A stretch of DNA of 64,000 bases from Actinopolymorpha pittospori. Lineage in GTDB: Bacteria > Actinomycetota > Actinomycetes > Propionibacteriales > Actinopolymorphaceae. Location: contig NZ_JADBEM010000001.1 of the NCBI RefSeq assembly GCF_014873875.1, forward strand, positions 4,588,001 to 4,652,000. Reading direction: 5' to 3'. Numbering within the stretch: the stretch's first letter is position 1; each line of letters starts with the position of its first letter. Of this stretch, positions 59,206-64,000 are shown piece after piece. The notes beneath the pieces are model-generated. The model searched no databases. It was not told the origin of the DNA and saw only the letters and a program-made list of their open reading frames with translations. The translations under genes and the position numbers were made by a program.

Positions 59206-60861
59206 TCAGCCGATCAGCGTCTGGGTGCCGCGGCCGATCGCCCGCAGCGCCTCGCCGGCCGTGGCCCGCGCACCCGCCAGGTCGCCCGAGACGGGGACGA
59301 TCACCTCGACGTAGCACTTCAGCTTCGGCTCGGTGCCGCTCGGGCGGATCACCACTCGGGCGCCGCCGGCCAGCACGTAGCGCAGCCCCTCGGTGGTCGG
59401 CAGACTGTCGGCGGGCTGGGCGAGGTCGTCCGTGCGCTCGACCTTCCGGCCACCGATCTCCTCGGGGGCGTGGGCCCGCAGCCGCGCCAGCGTGGTGTCG
59501 ATCTCGGCGAGGTCGCTGACCCGGACCGAATGCTGGGCGGTGGCGTGGACGCCGTACTCCAGGTCGATGTCGTCGAGGACGTCGAGCAGTGTGCGGCCGG
59601 CGTGCTTCTCCAGCGCGGCGAGTTCGGCGATCCGGAGCAGTGCGGAGATGCCGTCCTTGTCGGCGACGGCCTGTGGGTCGACGCAGTAGCCGAGCGCCTC
59701 CTCGTAGCCGAAGGCGAGGCCGGGAACCCGGCCGAGCCACTTGAAGCCGGTGAGGGTCTCGGCGTACGGCTCGCCGTTTCGGGCCGCGACGACACCGAGC
59801 AGTGACGACGACACGATCGTCGTCGCGAGGGTTCCGTGCGCGCCGGAGCGGAGCAGGTGGACCGCGAGCAGGGCGCCGACCTCGTCCCCCGTGAGCCGCC
59901 GGATCCCGTCCGGGGTGGGTACGGCGACCGCGCACCGGTCGGCGTCGGGGTCGTTGGCGAGCACCACGTCGGCACCGGTGCCGACGCCGAGTTCGAACGC
60001 GAGGTCCATCGCGCCCGGCTCCTCGGGGTTCGGGAAGGCCGTGGTGGGGAAGTCCGGGTCGGGCACCTCCTGGGCCGCCACGACGGCGGGCGCGGAGAAG
60101 CCCGCGCGTGCGAGCGCCTCGCGGACGACTGCGCCGCCCACGCCGTGCAGCGGCGTGTAGGCGATCCGCAGGTCGCGGGGACCTGGTGCCGGTAGCGCGG
60201 CGAGCCGCGTGAGGTAGGCCTCCAGTACCTCGGGGCCGAGCGTCTCCCAGTGCTCCCCGCGGGGTACGTCGGCGAGGGGGCCGACCGCCGCGATGGCGGC
60301 GGCGATGCCGGTGTCGGCGGGCGGGACGATCTGGGAGCCGTCGCCGAGGTAGACCTTGTAGCCGTTGTCCCGCGGCGGGTTGTGGGAGGCCGTCACCATG
60401 ACGCCGGCCACGCAGCCCAGGTGCCGGATCGCGAACGCGAGCACGGGCGTGGGCAGCGGACCCGGCAGCACCAGTGGACGCAGGCCCGCTCCGGCGAGGA
60501 CGGCGGCGGTGTCGGTGGCGAAGACGTCGGAGTTGTGGCGGGCGTCGTACCCGATGACGACCGCGCCTCCGTGCCGACCCTCCTGCCGGAGGTAGCTCGC
60601 GAGGCCCGCGGCGGCCCGGATCACGACGGCACGGTTCATCCGGTTGGGTCCGGCGCCGAGGGCGCCGCGCAGGCCGGCCGTACCGAACGTCAACGGCCCG
60701 GAGAACCGGTCGGCGAGGTCGGCCAGGGCGTCCTCCGCCCCGGTCTCCGCGGCGGCGACGACCGCGGCCAGCTCCTTCCTGGTCCGCGGGTCGGGATCCT
60801 CCGCGAGCCATCCGCGAGCCTGCTCGAACAGGTCAGGCCCCTGGGAACGCTCGGTGTGCAC
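59206..60861 (-). CDS. Phospho-sugar mutase (alpha-D-phosphohexomutase family), probable phosphopentomutase role
   Basis: 551 aa. N-terminal LTFGTAGLRGALGAGPNRMN, phosphoserine loop VMVTASHNPPRDNGYK (near residue 160), metal loop ANDPDADRCA and sugar loop GYEEALGY, with a C-terminal RPSGTEPKLKCY phosphate site. This subfamily includes PGM2-type enzymes that act on ribose/deoxyribose 1-phosphates. Position among deoA, deoC and PNP makes that the likely job: moving (deoxy)ribose 1-phosphate to the 5-phosphate. Annotation as phosphomannomutase would also fit the family. Probably starts at GTG/ATG 60861. Confidence 0.9.
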   Translation of the reverse strand: MHTERSQGPDLFEQARGWLAEDPDPRTRKELAAVVAAAETGAEDALADLADRFSGPLTFGTAGLRGALGAGPNRMNRAVVIRAAAGLASYLRQEGRHGGAVVIGYDARHNSDVFATDTAAVLAGAGLRPLVLPGPLPTPVLAFAIRHLGCVAGVMVTASHNPPRDNGYKVYLGDGSQIVPPADTGIAAAIAAVGPLADVPRGEHWETLGPEVLEAYLTRLAALPAPGPRDLRIAYTPLHGVGGAVVREALARAGFSAPAVVAAQEVPDPDFPTTAFPNPEEPGAMDLAFELGVGTGADVVLANDPDADRCAVAVPTPDGIRRLTGDEVGALLAVHLLRSGAHGTLATTIVSSSLLGVVAARNGEPYAETLTGFKWLGRVPGLAFGYEEALGYCVDPQAVADKDGISALLRIAELAALEKHAGRTLLDVLDDIDLEYGVHATAQHSVRVSDLAEIDTTLARLRAHAPEEIGGRKVERTDDLAQPADSLPTTEGLRYVLAGGARVVIRPSGTEPKLKCYVEVIVPVSGDLAGARATAGEALRAIGRGTQTLIG

Positions 60862-60962
60862 GGGTACTCCTCGCGGCCGCGCGGGCGTGGGCAGCCCGTC
60901 GGAGCTGCCAAGCTATCCGATCGGCACGCCGTCGGCCGGTCGCCCGGAGGTGGCGGTGTCGC

Positions 60963-61856
60963 TCACCCAGCCTCCGCCCGGGGCCGCAGGCTCTCGTCGG
61001 CCAGCAGCGCCTGGGCGGCCGCGCTCGGTCGACGCCCGGCGGCCACCGCGACGGCCGTCTGCCACTCCGGGACAGGCGCGCGGAGCGGGACGAACACCGC
61101 CCGGGTCCGCTTGCGGGTGAAGCTGTGCGGCACGAGCGCGACGCCGAGGCCGGCGCTCACGAAGTCGAGCAGGGAGTGGACGTCGTTGACCTCGAGCGCG
61201 ACCCGGCGTTCGATCCGCGCGTCGGCCAGCGCACGGTCGGTCACGTCACGGGTGATCCAGCCGGGGTGGAAGTCGACGAAGGTCTCGTCCTTGAGCTCGG
61301 ACAGGTCGAGCTGCTCGTGCGCGGCCAGCCGGTGCCCCGGCCCGCAGGCGAGCACCATGGGTTCGCTGGACAGGGGAGTGAGGACGACGCCGGCGGGTTC
61401 GCCGGTCGGTGGCGCCGAGACGATGGCGATGTCCATGTCGCCCGCGCGTACCTGACTGAGCAGTTCGTGGCTGCCGCCCTGTCGGAGCCGGATCTCCACG
61501 CCGGGATGCGCGTGGTGGAAACGCGCCAGCAGGTCGGGCACGTTGAGCGCCGGGAGGCACTGCAGGGTGCCGACCACCAGCCGGCCGCTGAGCAGGCCCT
61601 GGACGGCGGCCACGGCCTCGCGTGCCGCGGCCAGGTCACTGAGAGTGTGCCGGGCCTCGACGAGGAGTGCGCGGCCGGCGTCGGTGAGGTCGACGTTGCG
61701 GGTGCTACGAATGAAGAGTTCGGCGCCGAGCTCACGTTCGAGCGTCCGGATGGACGCCGAGAGACCCGACTGCGCGACGTGCAGTCGCTGAGCGGCCCGG
61801 GTGAAGTGCCGCTCCTCCGCGACTGTCACGAAGTACTCCAGCTGGCGGATCTCCAT
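60963..61856 (-). CDS. LysR-family transcriptional regulator
   Basis: 297 aa. The HTH at the N-terminus reads MEIRQLEYFVTVAEERHFTRAAQRLHVAQSGLS (split view: HTRAAQ... LSASIRTLERELG), followed by a periplasmic-binding-like effector domain. It is divergent from the aldo/keto reductase gene, the classical LysR arrangement, so that gene is its likely target. Effector unknown. Confidence 0.93.
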   Translation of the reverse strand: MEIRQLEYFVTVAEERHFTRAAQRLHVAQSGLSASIRTLERELGAELFIRSTRNVDLTDAGRALLVEARHTLSDLAAAREAVAAVQGLLSGRLVVGTLQCLPALNVPDLLARFHHAHPGVEIRLRQGGSHELLSQVRAGDMDIAIVSAPPTGEPAGVVLTPLSSEPMVLACGPGHRLAAHEQLDLSELKDETFVDFHPGWITRDVTDRALADARIERRVALEVNDVHSLLDFVSAGLGVALVPHSFTRKRTRAVFVPLRAPVPEWQTAVAVAAGRRPSAAAQALLADESLRPRAEAG

Positions 61857-61889
61857 GCGGTGTCACCTGCCCCGGGGTCGTGAGAACTC

Positions 61890-61904
61890 ATCGTCTGAGG
61901 TGAT
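61890..61904. promoter_or_regulatory. Possible LysR operator in the LysR / aldo-keto reductase intergenic region
   Basis: ATC-N9-GAT (a T-N11-A type imperfect palindrome) lies centrally in the 130-bp divergent region, the place a LysR protein would bind. This is a short degenerate motif and may be chance. Confidence 0.3.
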
Positions 61905-61986
61905 CGGTCGAATCGGTTTGCACTGTTGGACAGCTTAATCCCGCCAGGTGCAGGGTGAGGACGAGCAACGATCTGATGGAGGTTCC

Positions 61987-63006
61987 ATGGAGTACCGCAC
62001 ACTCGGCAACACCGGCACCGTCGTCTCCACTCTGTGTCTTGGGACGATGACGTTCGGCAGCGAGAGCGACGAGGCTGTCTCGCACGCGCAACTCGACCGG
62101 TTCGTCGAGCGGGGCGGCACGTTCATCGACACCGCCAACGTCTACTCGGGCGGAGTGTCCGAGGAGATCATCGGGCGCTGGCTGGCTGCCCGGCCGGGTG
62201 CTCGCGAGCAGGTCGTCCTCGCCACCAAGGGTCGCTTCCACCGCGACGGCAAGGGCAACGAGCTCGGGCTCTCCCGGCTCAGCCTCACCCGCGCGCTCGA
62301 CGCGAGCCTGCGCCGTCTCGGCGTGGAGACGATCGACCTCTACCAGGCGCACGCGTGGGACCCGCTGACGCCGATCGAGGAGGCGCTGCGCTTCTTCGAC
62401 GACGCCGTACGCGCCGGCAAGATCCACTACGTCGGGGTCAGCAACTTCATCGGCTGGCAGCTGCAGAAGGCCGCCCTGCTCACCCAGCACCTCGGCCTCG
62501 CCCCGATCGTCACCCTGCAGCCGCAGTACAACCTGCTGCAGCGCAGCATCGAACTCGAGCTCACCGAGGTCTGCCAGAACGAGGGCATCGGCATCCTGCC
62601 GTGGTCCCCGCTCGCCGGCGGTTGGCTCACCGGCAAGTACCAGCGTGACTCGGTGCCGACCGGCGCCACCCGGCTCGGTGAGAACCCCGAGCGCGGCATG
62701 GAGGGCTACGCCCGCCGCAACGCCGAGGAGCGCACCTGGCGGGTGATCGACGCCGTACGCAAGGTCGCCGACGGCCGCGGTGTCTCGATGGCGCAGGTCG
62801 CGCTCGCGTGGCTGGCCGACCGTCCCGCAGTGACCTCGGTCATCCTCGGCGCGCGCACCATCGCCCAGCTCGACGACAACCTCGGCGCGGCCGGCCTCCA
62901 CCTGTCGGCGGAGGAGACGGCCCTGCTGACCGAGGCGAGCGAGCTGATCGTCGACGACTACCCGTACGGCAAGCCGGGCGTCAACCAGCGCGGCCGGAAG
63001 CTGTAG
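61987..63006 (+). CDS. Aldo/keto reductase
   Basis: 339 aa (beta/alpha)8 NADPH-dependent oxidoreductase of the YghZ/Tas-like group. Start MEYRTLGNTGTVVSTLCLGTMTFG; catalytic Asp/Tyr in FIDTANVYSGG, Lys in LATKGRF and His in LYQAHAWDPLTP; cofactor-binding GARTIAQLDDNL near the end. Substrate not predictable. ATG 61987 has GGAGG 5 nt upstream. Convergent with the purine nucleoside phosphorylase gene and divergent from its likely regulator. Confidence 0.93.
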   Translation: MEYRTLGNTGTVVSTLCLGTMTFGSESDEAVSHAQLDRFVERGGTFIDTANVYSGGVSEEIIGRWLAARPGAREQVVLATKGRFHRDGKGNELGLSRLSLTRALDASLRRLGVETIDLYQAHAWDPLTPIEEALRFFDDAVRAGKIHYVGVSNFIGWQLQKAALLTQHLGLAPIVTLQPQYNLLQRSIELELTEVCQNEGIGILPWSPLAGGWLTGKYQRDSVPTGATRLGENPERGMEGYARRNAEERTWRVIDAVRKVADGRGVSMAQVALAWLADRPAVTSVILGARTIAQLDDNLGAAGLHLSAEETALLTEASELIVDDYPYGKPGVNQRGRKL

Positions 63007-63024
63007 GCCGGCGAGCCCTCCGGC

Positions 63025-63831
63025 TCACAGACCGGCGAGGACCGAGCCGAGCAGGCCGCCCATGCGGGTGGCGGCGGCCTGCCCGGCGGCCAGCACCTCG
63101 GCGTGGTCGAGTGGCTCGCCGGTCATTCCGGCCGCGAGGTTGGTGACGAGCGACAGCCCGAGCACCTCCGCGCCACCCTCGCGGGCGGCGATCGCCTCCA
63201 GGGTCGTCGACATCCCCACCAGGTCGGCGCCGATCGTCCGCAGGTAGCGGATCTCCGCGGGCGTCTCGTAGTGCGGACCGGGCAGTTGGGCGTAGACGCC
63301 CTCCTCGAGGCTGGGGTCGACCTCGCGGCACAGCGCGCGCAGGCGTGCGGAGTACAGGTCGGTGAGGTCGACGAACCGTGCACCCGCCAGCGGTGAGGTG
63401 GCGGTGAGGTTCAGGTGGTCGCTGATCAGGACGGGAGTGCCGGGGGCCCACTGCTCGCGCAGGCCGCCGCACCCGTTGGTGAGGACGACGTAGCGGCATC
63501 CGGCGGCGATCGCGGTGCGGATGCCGTGGACGACGGCGGCAACGCCGTGCCCCTCGTAGAGATGGGTCCGCCCGAGGAAGATCAGTGCCTGCAGGTCACC
63601 GGTGCGGACGCTGCGGAGCAGCCCGCCGTGTCCGGCGGCACTGGGGGGCGCGAAGCCAGGCAGCTTGGTGAACGCCACCTCACTCACGGTTTCGCCGACC
63701 ATGTCGGCGGCAGGGCTCCAGCCGGAGCCGAGCACGACAGCCACGTCGTGCCGGGGTACGCCGGTGAGTTCGACCAGCCGGTCCGCGGCGCTGCGGGCGG
63801 CGGCGTAAGGGTCGTATCGCACGTCGGTCAC
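63025..63831 (-). CDS. Purine-nucleoside phosphorylase (trimeric type)
   Basis: About 268 aa. Phosphate-binding VVLGSGWSPA, GRTHLYEGHG, purine-site LTNGCGGLRE, and the conserved AQLPGPHYETPAEIRYLRTIGADLVGMST are intact. It phosphorolyses inosine/guanosine and deoxy forms to base and (deoxy)ribose 1-phosphate, the purine counterpart of DeoA. GTG 63831 is chosen because a TAGGGT box ends 8 nt before it and no Shine-Dalgarno is present; TTG 63855 is the other option. Confidence 0.95.
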   Translation of the reverse strand: MTDVRYDPYAAARSAADRLVELTGVPRHDVAVVLGSGWSPAADMVGETVSEVAFTKLPGFAPPSAAGHGGLLRSVRTGDLQALIFLGRTHLYEGHGVAAVVHGIRTAIAAGCRYVVLTNGCGGLREQWAPGTPVLISDHLNLTATSPLAGARFVDLTDLYSARLRALCREVDPSLEEGVYAQLPGPHYETPAEIRYLRTIGADLVGMSTTLEAIAAREGGAEVLGLSLVTNLAAGMTGEPLDHAEVLAAGQAAATRMGGLLGSVLAGL

Positions 63832-63839
63832 GACACGGG

Positions 63840-63845
63840 ACCCTA
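63840..63845 (-). promoter_or_regulatory. Putative -10 box (TAGGGT) of the purine-nucleoside phosphorylase gene, leaderless arrangement
   Basis: On the minus strand TAGGGT ends 8 nt before GTG 63831, matching the spacing at pcrA and the M20 gene. No -35 was identified. Confidence 0.4.
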
Positions 63846-63913
63846 GGGCAGCCAAGGGTCCCCCGCACCAGGGCCCTCTGGCCCCAATGGCGTGTCGCCC
63901 GTGTTCGGCGGGC

Positions 63914-64000
63914 TCAGAGCCAGCCGAGTTCCTTCGCCCGCCAGCCCAGCTGGAGGCGCGAGCGGGCGCCCGCCGCGATCATCAGGTGCTGGACGCGGCG
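63914..64000 (-). CDS. LuxR-type regulator, C-terminal end only
   Basis: The last 28 codons before a TGA read RRVQHLMIAAGARSRLQLG and end ELGWL, typical of the recognition helix end of a LuxR/GerE HTH domain. The rest lies beyond the window edge. Whether it is a response regulator or a larger LuxR protein cannot be seen. Confidence 0.65.
   Translation of the reverse strand, partial: RRVQHLMIAAGARSRLQLGWRAKELGWL

Noticed and set aside
1..64000. CRISPR arrays, rRNA operons, tRNA genes or prophage
   Set aside because: No regularly spaced repeats, no rRNA-like stretch and no phage structural genes were seen. A tRNA T-loop-like GGTTCGAG near 5781 lacks a surrounding cloverleaf. A dedicated tRNA scan could still find something missed by eye.

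Overview
This window is GC-rich DNA (about 70% by eye) from an actinobacterium. GTG and TTG starts are frequent, and families typical of Actinobacteria are present (DUF6350, DUF3017, SCO4848-like and PspC membrane proteins). The gene neighbourhoods look like the Propionibacteriales (Kribbella/Actinopolymorpha/Nocardioides relatives). That placement is inferred from gene content, not from a search.

Layout. 1-4.4 kb: the end of an oligopeptide-binding lipoprotein gene, then pcrA helicase. 4.5-19.2 kb: an M23 peptidase, a stand-alone B12-binding mutase subunit, sucC-sucD, an ECF sigma factor with a membrane partner, and a conserved run DUF6350 - DUF4190 - purN-purH - (frameshifted alpha/beta hydrolase) - DUF3017 - mdh - icd. 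19.2-26.8 kb, minus strand: a sugar-acid/sulfate-ester locus. It holds translationally coupled galT-galE-galK, a formylglycine-generating enzyme (FGE), a decayed phosphatase-superfamily gene, an enolase-superfamily dehydratase and a type I sulfatase carrying the CxPxR motif that FGE modifies. 27-38.8 kb: a CBS/CorC membrane protein, trpS, a 2H phosphoesterase, a NarL-type two-component system, YihY, two nested insertion sequences (IS630 type and IS701 type) in a 12-bp tandem repeat, a D-Ala-D-Ala carboxypeptidase, a threonine dehydratase-like enzyme and a SCO4848-like protein. 39-44.1 kb: a small unknown protein, an XRE-type regulator with two compensating frameshifts, the large subunit of a split methylmalonyl-CoA-type mutase (its B12 subunit lies 35 kb away) and an M20 amidohydrolase.

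44.2-63.9 kb is a nucleoside uptake and catabolism island. A BmpA-type binding lipoprotein, an RbsA-like ATPase and two permeases import nucleosides. Cytidine deaminase, thymidine phosphorylase, adenosine deaminase and purine nucleoside phosphorylase break them down. A phospho-sugar mutase probably serves as phosphopentomutase. DeoC cleaves deoxyribose 5-phosphate to glyceraldehyde 3-phosphate and acetaldehyde. Two adjacent aldehyde dehydrogenase genes follow deoC: one complete and one lacking the catalytic half, an arrangement like a split ALDH16. A LysR regulator, an aldo/keto reductase, PspC, a PH-like membrane protein and two unknown proteins sit among them. The window ends inside a LuxR-type regulator.

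The points most worth a second look are the FGE gene built into a gal operon beside its likely client sulfatase, the split ALDH16-like pair, the reconstructable nested IS insertion, the XRE gene with paired frameshifts, and several genes whose -10 box lies only about 6-10 nt before the start codon, which suggests leaderless mRNAs. No CRISPR array, rRNA, tRNA or prophage was seen.
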